A stretch of 64,000 bases of DNA from Ctena decussata (GCA_963989385.1 OZ022510.1:33175448-33239447); one strand, 5' to 3'. Positions 33,420-44,522 are shown, counted from the stretch's first letter. The notes: a model not told the origin generated them from the letters alone. A program made the numbers and translations.

Positions 33420-36400
33420 TTATTTAGAGAATCTCTGCAGAGTGAACTACTTATTGCCAAGATAAAAGATATTTTAGACAACCCTGTCAGCGAAGCCTCA
33501 CATGTTAATAAAATAGTAAATGATTTCAAGAATATTATGTTAACTGCGGCAAATCTATCTTTGAAGAAAAAGAAAACAAAGAGAGATAACTATAGCAGAA
33601 GTAAAAAGTGGTTTGATTCCGATTTGTATAAAATGCGGAAAACATTAGATCAAAAAGGGAAATTTTTAGTTAAATATTCCTTCGATCCCTTGGTTAGAGG
33701 AAGTTTTTTATACGTATAGAAAAATGTATAGTACGACGTGTAAATTTAAACGTAAAAAGTATAAAGCTGAATTAATTGATAAATTAGACAATTTATTTGA
33801 CAATGATCCTAAAGCTTACTGGTCTCTGTTAGATGAACTCAAAGATGACAAACACAGTAGTATAAACACTATGAGTTAATCAGAAAAATATGCACGATCA
33901 TTTTTCTAATCTAAATAAATTGCCTGATAAGTTTAAAAAGAGAGCAAGTGAGATTGAAGAATTGTTAGTGAATACAGAAGAGGGTTCTTCTTTTTGTAAG
34001 CTTGATTTTGTGATTTCCAAAGATGAAATATCTAAATGATCTAAATGTATGCATGAATTAAAGAGCGACAAGTCATCGGGTTTAGATTGCATTTCCAATG
34101 AAATGTTAAAATGTAGTGAATCTTTAGTATCACCGTGTATACAAAAAAATTTCAATGGTGTTTTGCAACTCGGAGTATACCCTAGAGAATGGAATAATGG
34201 GATATATTAACCCTATCTATAAGTCAGTAGACAGGCCTGACCCTTCTAATTACAGAGGAATCACTATAATGGGTTGTATTGGGAAATTTTTAATTCAGTT
34301 TTGAATAATAAATTAGATGACTATCTTCATCAAAACAATATTATTAGCAAAACAGAAATTGGCTTTCAAAAGAAGGCACGGACAGCGGATCACATGTTTG
34401 TGTTAGGAACTTTAATTGAAAAATACACGAAACAGAGTAACACGCGTTTATTTACTTGTTTCATTGACTTTAAAAAAGCCTTCGAGTCGGTATTACACCA
34501 GGCTCTATTTCTAAATTTACAAAATATTGGTATAAATGGATTGTTTTATAATATGGTAAAAACATGTATGCTGATAATATTCTCCGTTTAAGAATAGGTA
34601 ACGGTATGACAGATGAATTTCATTCAGAATTGGGTGTAAGACAAGGTGATACATTAAGTCCGAACCTTTTTAAAGTCTTTATCAATGATTTAGCAGGTAT
34701 TTTTGATGCTGACTGTGAAGGGGGTTCTTTAGGAAATTTTGATTTGAATTGTCTTATGTACGCAGATATTCTTATATCACAAAGTGAAACGGGATTGCAG
34801 AATTGTTTAAAGAAGCTTGAAAGATATTGCGAGTTATGGTGCTTAGATATTAATATAGATAAAACTAAATCAATTGTGTTTAATAAAAGCGGAAAGTTAT
34901 TTTCATATAAATTCAGTTTTAATGGAAATCTTATAGAAACTGTTAAGACATACAAATACTAAGGTGTTACCGTTTCAGCATCTGGTACATTTTCTCATGC
35001 AAAATCAGACCAATATAACAGAGGACTAAAGGTTGTTGTTTTTTTTCAAACTAAAAGGCCTTTGCGTAGATTTATGTCCAAACATTAAAACAAGTTTGCA
35101 TATCTTCGATCATACCGTGAACACTATTTTATTATACGGATGTGAGGTATGGGGAACATGTTCTTCATCTACAGCTTCAGTAAGAAATGAGTCTGATTTT
35201 AATTGGAAAAGGCTTTCATAAATTTCGAATGTGACAAGTTAGCCATGAAATATTATAAATATATTCTAGGTGTACACAAAAGAACAACTAATTTAGCAAT
35301 ACAAGGTAACTTAGGTAGATTAATATTATCTGCTCAGTTTTAAAATATTTTCAAAGACTAGAGATAATGAATTTTGATAGCCTTCTTGGTCAAACGTTGC
35401 ATACTAGTAAGCAATTACACATAAGTGGTAAACAGACGTGGTATTCAGGCATATTATTTATTATGCAACAATTGAATACTACTATTGACAGTAACATTGA
35501 GGAAATCAAGTCGAGATTAATTCAGAGGTCTATGCAATTTTGAGAAAAACAAGTAAATGATAATGCTGTTGTTAAAAAAGGAAAATTCCGTACATATTAT
35601 GCTTTTAAACCTCTTTTCAAAAAAGAACTTTATCTGGATATTGTTAAGAATAGGGACGTTAGAAAATGTTTTACACAATTCAGACTAAGTGCACATCATT
35701 TGGAAATAGAAAGAGGAAGATACAAAAAGAATAAACCGTAGAACAGGTTATGTAAATATTGTCAACTGAAAGAACCTGAAGATGAAGTTCATTTCTTAAC
35801 AAAGTGTCCAGCATATATGCAAAAACTTATAGTCATGCAAAAAAAATCATCAGTTTATCACTTGAATCACTTGAAACTAAATTTGTGTGGCTGATGATAA
35901 ATGAAGACAAAGATGTTGTGCAAAAACTTTCAAATTATATATATACCTGTTTAGAAATCAGAAAACAAATTTGATATTCGAGTAACTAATTGTCACTTCA
36001 GTAAGCTGCTCTCTTTTTTTTTTTTTTTTTGAAGTGACTAGTATGAGAATTGACTGCTGCATTTCTATAGTTTTTCATAATATGTATGTAAATATAATTT
36101 TATATGTTTATGTTTGTGGGTGTGGTAAGATATACCATTGTTATATCCAGGGTCAATTGTATTAAACTGATATTTCATTATAACACCCAAGGAGCATTTT
36201 TTTTTTTTGACAAGCGCATTCGCTATTTAAGATAGTGTTATCTCTTAATTTGGCGGATGCGTTGATAGTTGAAGAGTGCTTTGAACAGCTGGGCCTGGTG
36301 TTTTAGAGGTGCCAGTATATGTATATATTAGAGGTGTTAGAGGTGTCAGTATAATGTATATGTTAATGTGTATGTAGTTCATAGTAGTTATTTGGTCATG

Positions 36401-36462
36401 TGTGTTGTTATGCCTATATGGGCCCGATATGGAAATAAAAGATATTTTAATTCTAATTCTAT
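33420..36462 (+). mobile_element. Decayed non-LTR retrotransposon (LINE)
   Basis: A 5'-truncated element lacking the endonuclease. Pieces of the polymerase lie in order: a linker with SKKWFDSDLYKMRK (33600) and KAYWSLLDELKDDK (33810), fingers with FIDFKKAFESV (34460), GVRQGDTLSPNLFKVFINDL (34635-34695), the catalytic loop LMYADILISQSE (34750-34790) where one Asp of YADD is missing, and KTKSIVFN. A late YLG motif is broken by a stop (34960). A C-terminal CxxC...H....C knuckle (LCKYC ... VHFLTKC, about 35745-35810) follows. Many stops and frameshifts show it is dead. The 3' tail is AATTCTAATTCTA. Confidence 0.85.
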
Positions 36463-36668
36463 TACCACAAACGGGCTAAACCAGCTATAGCTCTGATAAT
36501 GTTTAAGTAAGGTATTCTATCTAGAGAAAGAGCTATGCTGCTTAGATGCAGCTGAGGTGAATGGAACAATCTGGTGAAGGCTTATACTAGATGAGACAGC
36601 TGTATTAAAGATCATGCCTTGCAGGTTAAAAATAACAATGAGCAAGTCGAAAATCTGGTGTCTCACGT

Positions 36669-36670
<2 letters not shown>

Positions 36671-36700
<30 letters not shown>
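36671..36700 (+). repeat. Poly-T tract (30)
   Basis: Thirty uninterrupted T after CACGTCA. It may be the poly-A tail of a minus-strand retrotransposed sequence, but I could not find a body or target duplication. Confidence 0.9.
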
Positions 36701-36701
<1 letters not shown>

Positions 36702-37254
36702 GAGGAAAAAAAGGCGAACCGTTTGCATTTCCGAGAAAGATGACTATATATGTTCGCGAATACATGATAAATACCTTGCCTCTCATATTTTCTTATTACC
36801 AGCTAATACTTTATTCGGAAGAATGCGATTAATTAACCATGTTAATGTGCGGTTAATTGATTACTTAAACAGAAATGGGGGATTTCCAAAATAAAAAAAA
36901 TAAAAAAAAAAACTTATAGCGAGCGTCGCAGGAGAAAAAAACTCAGGGCATGTGCGAACATGGAAGATTCTGATCCGATTGCACGAATGCCCAGCGGAGT
37001 GTAAAAAATCTGCCCTTTTCGCCTTATGCAATCTAACTCAAACTGAAATGTGATGTTCAGTTCAGTTCAGTACAATTCTCCTAACGACGTACGTGGCGCC
37101 GAGTGTCCGTCCAATGACTGAAATGTGATGTGAAGACGGGCTGCTTTAAATACTTACTGGAGGTGCAGGACTAACGGTGAATACATTTCATAGGTTCTCT
37201 GTTGGGGGAGACAACTTGGCCATGTTCAATTTTGTCTTCCTTTTCAACAGAGAA

Positions 37255-37458
37255 CCCCTGTAGATCAGTGGGTTTAGCACCGGCCTGCTGATCTTGTGGT
37301 CCCGGGTTCGATTCCCGCCGGCGGATTTTTTTAACCGTAAACGGGGTTCCATTAAAACACATAGGGGCGGAGAAGTTTCTTCCTTTTAAGGAGAGGGCCC
37401 CCCTTTTGGAAGTGTTACGTCGTCCAGGGAAATAAACAGGCGGAATCAACAACAACAA

Positions 37459-37489
<31 letters not shown>
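37255..37489 (+). mobile_element. tRNA-derived SINE
   Basis: A tRNA-like head with TAGATCAGTGGGTTTAGCAC (A-box region, 37261-37280) and GGTTCGATTCC (B box, 37305-37315) is followed by GCCGGCGGATTTTTTTAACC, a body (GTAAACGGGGTTCC ... GTTACGTCGTCCAGGG), and a CAACAACAACA plus poly-A tail (37460-37489). The head cannot fold as a full tRNA with a matching acceptor stem directly next to it, and the tail is A-rich, so it is a SINE and not a tRNA gene. Confidence 0.75.
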
Positions 37490-37492
<3 letters not shown>

Positions 37493-37589
37493 AGAGAAGA
37501 AGAACAAGCGAAAAAAATGAAAGTATGCGCTTACATCTATACGACGTAACTCATGTAAGAGTTGTGACATAACATACCTGCCTTCCCAG

Positions 37590-37760
37590 CATGTATATGA
37601 CGTCGAAACGACGTTATACTGAAGTTTGTGCGACGTCATGATGCGATCCAACGTGAGTACGATATCAGTTCGACGCCATGCAAAACGACGTCGCATCGAC
37701 GTCTATTCGACATAATGACATCGCATAGACGTTAATAAGACTTCATTCGACGTCATGTAC
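37590..37760. repeat. Cluster of GACGTC / CGACGT motifs
   Basis: Between 37598 and 37757, ACGTC or GACGT-type words recur roughly every 10-30 bp in both orientations (TGACGTCGAAACGACGTTAT, GCGACGTCATGATGCG, AACGACGTCGCATCGACGTC, ATTCGACGTCATG). It looks like a degenerate short-period repeat, and no coding frame follows it. Confidence 0.6.
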
Positions 37761-38054
37761 CCGCAGGTTAACTATCGATTTTAATATCAGGATGAAGACT
37801 TGCGCTGACTGGGCAGAGTTTTGATTCATTTTCAAAAGGACCCATTGCATGTTGAAGCGACCAGCGAAAATCTCAGCTCAGCCTTCACGGGTGCGCATGC
37901 TGAGATGAGTCTTCCCCGTTCGCCCATGTCGCAAACTTTTGTGTGAAAATGGTTTTGCGTGAAAATACTGTGCGGATGCGCATGCTGAGATGAACCTTTT
38001 CTGTTCGCACGCTACAAGGTTCCTTTTCTCCAGGCATGACTCATAGAACGTCGG

Positions 38055-38268
38055 TAGGGTAGAGTCGGGTAAATTCGGACAGAAGGTAAATTCGGACAGT
38101 GACATTGTTTCCTCTATATATCAGTTGTTTGGAATTACAACAAAACAAAATCAAAACAAAAATTGGAGAATAGTGAAAATCCTCATGAGCCGTCTCATCT
38201 GGATTTGCACTGTTTGCAATGGTATGTCCGAATTTACTCGCTGTCCGAAATTACCCGACTCTACCCTA
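38055..38268. mobile_element. MITE with GGGTAGAGTCGGGTAAATTC ends, copy 2
   Basis: Second copy of the element at 21527-21741, but its centre runs in the opposite orientation (GACATTGTTTCCTC... comes first here). The flanks are TA on both sides (38055-38056 and 38267-38268), and the core lies at 38057-38266. It is non-coding. Confidence 0.8.
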
Positions 38269-38691
38269 ATAGGACCAGCAAAATGGGCGGCACGGTTTAG
38301 GGGACACAACTTTAACCGATGCAAGGCTTAAACACTGCAAGAGTCACATCCAAGGAACATATTGTTTTTTTGTTGTTGTTTTTTTCTCCTTTTTCTTCTC
38401 GCCTCAGTTCGAATAAAGCTGAGAGACTGATTGGTATTTCCATACAAATTATCAAATGTACGGGACCCTTCCTAAGTAAATGATGCAAAGTGCAAATATT
38501 TTGACAAAACGTGTACGAAAAGCATATTTTGCCGATTTTGCAAGAAGTTTTGGACTTGTGGAGGTCTCACAAAACTCTTGAAAGTGGCCAAACCAAATCA
38601 GAATTTCGGTTTGACCACATTCAGTAGTTTTGTTAGATCTTTTACAATGCTGATATTTTAGCTCTTATAGCTTCATATAAATATACCGAAT

Positions 38692-39024
38692 TAATCCTAT
38701 TAAACGCCCCGGGGCGAAAGGGGGGCATTAATTAGAGCTTAAAGCATAGTAAATCAGCCACTGCCAAAATACTCTAATAAACAATATAAAGGTGATGAGT
38801 ATACTTTCAGAGGAAGCAACTCTACATTTTTGCCTCCCTTTTCAGTAGGGTCAACTCTTAAAGAAAAGAATAAGCTCCTTTAAGAGTAGACCCATTTCAA
38901 AGTGCTACCTTACCCAGCGAAGCAAACAGGAATTCATGCAAATTAATATATAACATTACATTTGGAAAAGAGGCAGGGGGTCGTTTATTAGAGCAGGGGC
39001 GTTTATTAGGATTAATACGGTATA
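38692..39024. mobile_element. MITE with ATTAATCCTATTAAACGCCCC ends
   Basis: TACCGAATTAATCCTATTAA then ACGCCCC at the left is mirrored by GGGGCGTTTATTAGGATTAA then TACGGTA at the right. The body carries CAACTCTTAAAG/CTTTAAGAGTAGACC inverted motifs. Rearranged relatives lie at 63120-63197 and 63601-63850. Confidence 0.75.
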
Positions 39025-39113
39025 TCGAATAACATTACTTTATTCCGGCTATCCATTTGCAGAACCTTGAATTTATCAGTAATTTCTATATTGGAATTTA
39101 ATTTAGCTGCTAC

Positions 39114-39332
39114 ACGACAAAGCCAACAAATTGGCATGTGCGCCCAGTAGAGACTCAGATCAGCCTGGGTGTCTGCTCAGTCTGATCAGAATCTTCGTTT
39201 CGTAGCTAAGAGTAAGCTAGCCTCATGCGGAGAGCTACTTAAGATTCTGGTCAGACTTGGCGGCTGCTCAGGCTGATCTGAATCTGCGCTGGGCGTACAT
39301 GCCACTTTGTTGGTATTGTCGTGTCGCGGCTT
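39114..39332. repeat. GAGCCGCGACACG palindromic element, copy 4 (diverged)
   Basis: The ends read TTAGCTGCTACACGACAAAG and TTGTCGTGTCGCGGCTTAA. The arms and centre (GTAGCTAAGAGTAAGC) are recognisable but more diverged than in copies 1-3. Confidence 0.8.
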
Positions 39333-39438
39333 AATTGCATGTTTACCAAGCGTGACACAGTGGCTATTGTCAAAACATATCTTTGGCGGCTACTGAATTT
39401 GGACGATATTGGTAGTTAACATGGGTAAAAAAGAGCGC

Positions 39439-39984
39439 TTAAAGGTAGGTTCCTGTACTAGCGATGACAATTATGTCCACGAAATAATTTCGTATTTTTC
39501 TGAGCTGTATTGAATTCTCTTATTTTTCTGAATTTGTTGCTACTGAGAAACTCGTCAGGTGTTGAAGAAAATAGTCGTTTTCCCTTTTGGTTTATTTTCT
39601 TCCGTTGGAATTCCAGTTCTAAATTTAACTATGGTTATTATGTCTATAAGTGCGCGATTTCTGATGCCATTCTCCAAAGGTCAATTTTCCCTTGTCGTGA
39701 GCTCTCCTAGAGGTCCTGACATGGTGAATGGGTTAAACCTATCCCAAAATGCAATGCAGCATAACCTCAGCTGCGTTATCTATTTTTGGCGCGAACTAAA
39801 AATAGCGCTAACTGGTGTGCGAAGCAGAGTTAGGAAATCCCTTGCAAAACAACTTTTCTAAAAAAAATTTGAAAAACCTTTTTAGTGAAACTTATTCATT
39901 CCCTTTTATAAGTGCTTTCCAACAACTTGGATGAAAGATCATCAAAATTATGATGCATTCCAAAGTACAGGAACCTACCTTTAA
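39439..39984. mobile_element. TTAA-target MITE, copy 1
   Basis: Perfect inverted ends AGGTAGGTTCCTGTACT / AGTACAGGAACCTACCT, each bordered by TTAA (39439-39442 and 39981-39984). TTAA target duplication is the hallmark of piggyBac-type transposition. The second copy at 55029-55575 is about 95 percent alike. A 100-codon open frame (39559-39861) is present in both copies, but almost every base difference between them changes the amino acid, so it is not under coding constraint. Confidence 0.85.
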
Positions 39985-40974
39985 ATATAAGCCCGCCAAT
40001 ATTTGATTTCCGATACTCTTACACATAGGATGAGATACAAAAAATAGAACCTGATGAGTATTTTTATACCTTTCTATGAAACTTAACATCGTAGCATCTC
40101 ATTAGGAACGCCTCGATGAGACCCGATTCTAATAGATGCCGCAATATATAGTTTAATAAAAAGAAAAAAAAAGTAAGAAAAAATGTTAAAAATTTACATC
40201 AAAATTCCTTTACTATCTGGAGCCATGGTATATCATGAAAGCCAAAATTAAAATTCGCCAGTGGGTCATTTTCATTATACCGCGAAATATTGATACCGCA
40301 GATTTTTGGCGATCTTGTATAAATATTTCAGGCGACACAAAATCGCAAAGTTTGAAATATTTTATCCACAGCGTGTACCCTCTGCGCTTATCTCATATTC
40401 AAAGAAAGTGGATGGGGTGAATTAACCCGAAATTGTAAAGAGGAGACATATTTATGAATGAGAAAACTTTATCCATGTAACTTCCTTCGGCGATATTTCT
40501 TGTATTTATTTGTATTTCTGATCATATTTCCTCAGCATTTTCAAGAAATTGCCTGATATCACAGATTTTCTATTATGAGGGTTACTTCTGATTTTCGTGA
40601 TGGTGACCAAATTCCAAGAAGTTTTCAAATCATAAAATATACCATCTCCAATTTCTTGATATATGCTGAAGGGATTTAAAGTTATATTAAATATCTCATA
40701 AACTAACACAGCCACTTCGACCAAAATGCCGTAACATGTATATTCCTCTACACTGACCTGGCTAAGTCACTGTCACGAATTGAAAACGGTTAGCAGGATC
40801 AGTCAGGAATCAGCAAGTGTTCTTTGTGTAGTTTACATACAGATCAGTGTGCTTTATTTTGAGTTTGAGAATGTACTCAAGTTTTATAACCTCCGGGCTT
40901 GGTCTGGGTCTGAACCTTTTGCCTTATGGATATATCCTGTTTATGGGACGCTTTGCATTAATTTGAGCCGCGAC
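39985..40974. other. No supported gene
   Basis: AT-rich sequence between a MITE and a palindromic element. Short open frames on both strands lack motifs and splice signals. Confidence 0.4.
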
Positions 40975-41122
40975 ACGAGAAAACCAACAATGTGGTTGTG
41001 CGCCCAGCGGCCTGGGCATCCGCCCAGTCTGATCAGAGTCTTTGCTGCCCGCATAGAGCTAGCTTACACCAGCCTTCGCTAGGCGCACATGCCAGTTTGT
41101 TGGTTTTGTCGTGACGCGGCTC
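40975..41122. repeat. GAGCCGCGACACG palindromic element, copy 5 (internally deleted)
   Basis: Both ends are intact (GAGCCGCGACACGAG and GTCGTGACGCGGCTC), but about 90 bp of arm and centre are missing compared with 15025-15262. Confidence 0.8.
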
Positions 41123-41335
41123 ATTCAGAAATTACATTCACAGATGTAGTCATAAAGATTATTCGTGGTTAAGTGCGAAAACCCTAGATCTCAAAGCAGT
41201 TAAAGATGCTCATTCAAAGAACAAGGAGACTTTTTCAAGTGGCAAAGGAAAGGATATGAGGGAGAATAAAGAAATGACGATAGACACGAATTCAGAAAGC
41301 AGAACGATAGTCATACTGGAAATTTGTTGACATCA

Positions 41336-42360
41336 CTGAAGTTGGGGATCCAGATCAAGAGCACCAGCCAAAGCAGAAGAAGTTTTTCTCTAACAGTCCT
41401 TACGAAAAAACGCCAGAGGAATAGCCGCTCTAAAAACAAGGCAGACTCTATGCAGATCCCAAGGATAAAGCTGACTGAGGGTAGGGATCCAGATCAGGAA
41501 CACCAGCTAAAGGAGAAAGGAATCTGGTCTAACATTAAGTCCTCGCAAAAAGACACCAGTGGAATAGCCCCTCTAAAAGACAAGGTAAACTCTATGCAGG
41601 TCCCAAGGATAAAGCTGACTGAGGGTGGGGATCCAAATCAAGAGCACCAGCTAAAAGAGAAAAGAATCTGGTCTAGCATTATTTCCTCACGATAATACAT
41701 TGAGTGGAATAGCCCTCTAAAAGACAAGGCAGACTCTATGCAGATCCCAACGATAAAGTTGACTGAGGTTGGGGATCCAAATCAAGAGCACCAGCCAAAG
41801 CAGAAAAAAGTTTTGGCGTAACTGTCCTTTGGGAAAGACACCAGGGGAATAGCCCCTCTAGAAGGCAAAGGTAGACTCCATGCAGATCCCAAGGATAAAG
41901 CTGACTGAGCTTAGTGATCCAGTTCAGGAACACCAGCTAAAGGAGAAAAGAATCTGGTCTAGCATTAAGTCCACACGAAAAGACAATAGTGGAATAGCCC
42001 TTCTAACAGACAAGGTAAACTCTATGCAGATCCCAAGGATAAAGCTAACTGAGGTTGGGGATCCAAATCAAGAGCATCAGCCAAAGCAGAAAAAGGTTTT
42101 GCTCTAACTGTCCTTACGAAAAGACACCAGGGGAATAGCCCATCTAGAAGACAAGGGTAGACTCCATGCAGATCCCAAGGATAAAGCTGACTGGGGTTAG
42201 TGATCCAGATCAGGAGCACCAGCCAAACCAGAAAAGGGGTTGGTTTTACGTTAAGTGGAATAGCCATTTCCATGCTCGTACGCAGAAGAGTATAGAGAGT
42301 GCTAAGCATAACTGGTGGAAAAGCCATTCCCATGCTCGGACGCAGAAGGGTGCATAGAGT
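41336..42360 (+). repeat. 142-144-bp tandem array with a 48-residue open frame
   Basis: AAGGATAAAGCTGACTGAG recurs at 41461, 41605, 41749, 41891, 42035 and 42177, so the spacing is 144, 144, 142, 144 and 142 bp, with a partial unit at 41336. In open units the plus frame reads SMQIPRIKLTEGRDPDQEHQ, then LKEKGIWSNIKSSQKDTSG, then IAPLKDKVN: a 48-residue, lysine-rich, hydrophilic repeat. Two unit types alternate (LKEKRIWSS and PKQKKVL). Frames are open at 41324-41695 and 41880-42107, and closed by the 142-bp units and stops elsewhere. The last unit passes into a smaller repeat (SHFHARTQK / SHSHARTQKG). It may be a relic of a repeat-protein gene or a satellite whose period happens to be divisible by three. 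No known domain is recognised. Confidence 0.65.
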
Positions 42361-42380
42361 GTAAACGTATCCCCTTTTTT

Positions 42381-44256
42381 AGCTCACCTGAGCACAAAGT
42401 GCTCAGGGTGAGCTTTTGGGATACCGTGATGTCCGTCGTCCGTCGTACGTGTGGACGTCCAAACGTCCGTCAACTTTAGCTTGTGTACACTCTAGAGGGC
42501 ACAGTTTTGATCCAATCTTTATGAAACTTTGTCAGAATGTTTATCTCCATAAAGTCTAGGCCAAGTTCGAAACTGGGTCATGTCGGGTTCAAAATCTAGG
42601 TCACTAGGTCAGATCTTAGAAAAACCTTGTGTACGCTCTAGAAGGCACAGTTTTGATCCAATCTTCATGAAACTTTGCCAAAATGTTTATTTTCATAAAA
42701 TCTAGACCAACTTCGAAACTGGGTCATCGGGTCAAAAACTAGGTCACTAGGTCAAATCTTAGAAAAACCTTGTGTACGCTCTAGAAGTCACAGTTTTAAT
42801 CCAAAATTCATGAAACTTTGTCAGTATGTTTATCCTCACAATATCTAGGATAAGTTTGAAACTGGGTCATGTGGGGTCAAAAACTAGGTCACTAGGTCAA
42901 ATCTTAGAAAAACCTTATGTATGCTCTAGAGGACACAGTTTTGATCTAATCTTTTTGAAACTTTGTCAGAATGTTTATGGTCACGATGTCTAGGGCAAGT
43001 TTGAAAGTAGGTCATGTTGGCTCAAAAACTAGGTCACAAGGTCAAATATAAGAACAACCTTGTGTACGCTCTAGAGGGCACAGTTTTGATCCAGTCTTCA
43101 TGATACTCTGTCAGAATGTTAATCCTCACAATATCCAGGCCAAGTTTAAAACTGGGTCATGTTGGGTAAAAAACTAGGTCACTAGGTCAAATCTTAGAAA
43201 AACTTTGTGTACACCCTAGAAGGCATAGTTTTGATCCAACTTCATGAAACTCTGTCAGAGTGTTTATCTTTATGAAATCTAGGTCAAGTTTGAAACTGGG
43301 TCATGTCGGGTCAAAAATAAGGGCACAGAGTCAAATACAAGAACGACCTTGTGTACGCTCTAGAGGGCACAGTTTTGATCCAATTTTTATGAAACTTTGT
43401 TAGAATGTTTATTCTCACAATATCCTGGCCAAATTTGAAATTGGATTACTTGGGGTCAAAAACTAAGTCACTAGGTCAATATTAGAAAAACTTTGTGTAC
43501 GCTCTAGAGGTCTTAGTTTTGATCCAAACCTAATGAATCTTTGTCAGAATGTTTATCCTCATAATATCTAGGCCAAGTTTCAAACTGGGTCAGGTAGGGT
43601 CAAAAACCAGGTCACTAGGTCAAATCTTAAGCAAACCTTGTGTACGCTCTAGAGGGCACAGTTTTGATCCAATCTTTTTGAAACTTTGTCAAAATATTGA
43701 TCGTGACAATATCTAGGCCAGCTTAGAATGTAGGTCATGTAGGTCAAAAACTAGGTCACAAGGTCAAATATAAGAACGACCTTGTGTATGCTGTAGAGTG
43801 CACAGTTTTGATCCAATCTTCGTGAAACTTTGTTAGAATGTTTATCCTAACAATATCCAGGCCAGGTTTGAAACTGGGTCATGTGGGTCAAAAACTAGGT
43901 CACTAGGTCAAATCTTAAAAGAACTTTGTGTACACCCTAGAGGGCATAGTTTTGATCCAATCTTCATGAAACTTTGTCAGAACGTTTATCTTCATAAAAT
44001 CTAGGCCAAGTTTGAAACTGGGTCATGTCGGTCAAAAACTAGGTCACTAGGTCAAATCTAAATAAAGTTACGTTGCAAGAATCAGAACTAACATTGCAGT
44101 GATGCCAGCCACAAACTCCTTGAAAAACATTAATTTCACCACAGTGAGATAATGATGCTACCATTCTATCATCTGTGTTCACCTAGTTCAGTTATTTCAA
44201 ATCCATCAAAGAACTCAACATAAACGGGTGCTTTTCGGGGAAGCGACTCAGCCATT
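42381..44256 (+). mobile_element. Tandem-core element (~144-bp units) with AGCTCACCTGAGC head
   Basis: The head AGCTCACCTGAGCACAAAGT then GCTCAGGGTGAGCT forms a hairpin, followed by GTCCGTCGTCCGTCGTACG. About eleven units follow, each with TTGTGTACGCTCTAGAGGGC, ACAGTTTTGATCC, TGAAACTTTGTCAGAATG, AAACTGGGTCATG and AACTAGGTCACTAGGTCAAA. The GTGTAC anchors (42483, 42629, 42772, 42917, 43072, 43207, 43351, 43495, 43640, 43784, 43928) mostly give 143-146 bp. The array stops near 44060. A non-repeated 200-bp tail leads to the next element, and no CTTGTT end is seen for this copy. Confidence 0.8.
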
Positions 44257-44259
44257 TTT

Positions 44260-44522
44260 AGCTCACCTGAGCCTTGCAGTATTGGAGTTAGCTGCCTCTG
44301 TCATCCATCCATATCTCTGAAACCACTGGGCAGACTGAACTCAAATTTCATATGGAGCCTGCATGGGTCAAAGGATTGAAAGTTCTTCAAATGAACTTGG
44401 TCACATGACCAAGGTGGCCGCCATTCCCATATATGGTAAAAACTCTTATAAATCTTCACCAGAGCCAGGGAACTGATTAATGCTCAGGTGAGCGATTCAG
44501 GGCCACGATGGCCCTCTTGTTG
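44260..44522 (+). mobile_element. Compact 263-bp element with both termini
   Basis: The head AGCTCACCTGAGC (44260) and GCTCAGGTGAGC (44482-44493) are inverted partners. The end GGGCCACGATGGCCC is a stem-loop, directly followed by TCTTGTT. The body holds one unit with ACCACTGGGCAGACTGAACTC, AATTTCATATGGAGCC and GACCAAGGTGGCCGCCATTC, related to the core of the 30.4-32.6 kb element. It appears to be the minimal form of that family. Confidence 0.75.

Noticed and set aside
37261..37330. Possible functional tRNA gene
   Set aside because: The A and B boxes are good, but there is no matching acceptor stem, and a body plus poly-A tail follows. It is a SINE head.
39559..39861. 100-codon open frame conserved in two MITE copies (also 55149-55451)
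   Set aside because: By-eye comparison of the copies shows that nearly all base differences alter the amino acid, with no excess of silent changes, and no domain is recognisable. It is shared because the MITE is shared.
42022..42333. 103-codon minus frame opposite the 144-bp array
   Set aside because: It is antisense to the more open plus frame, and its length follows from the repeat period.
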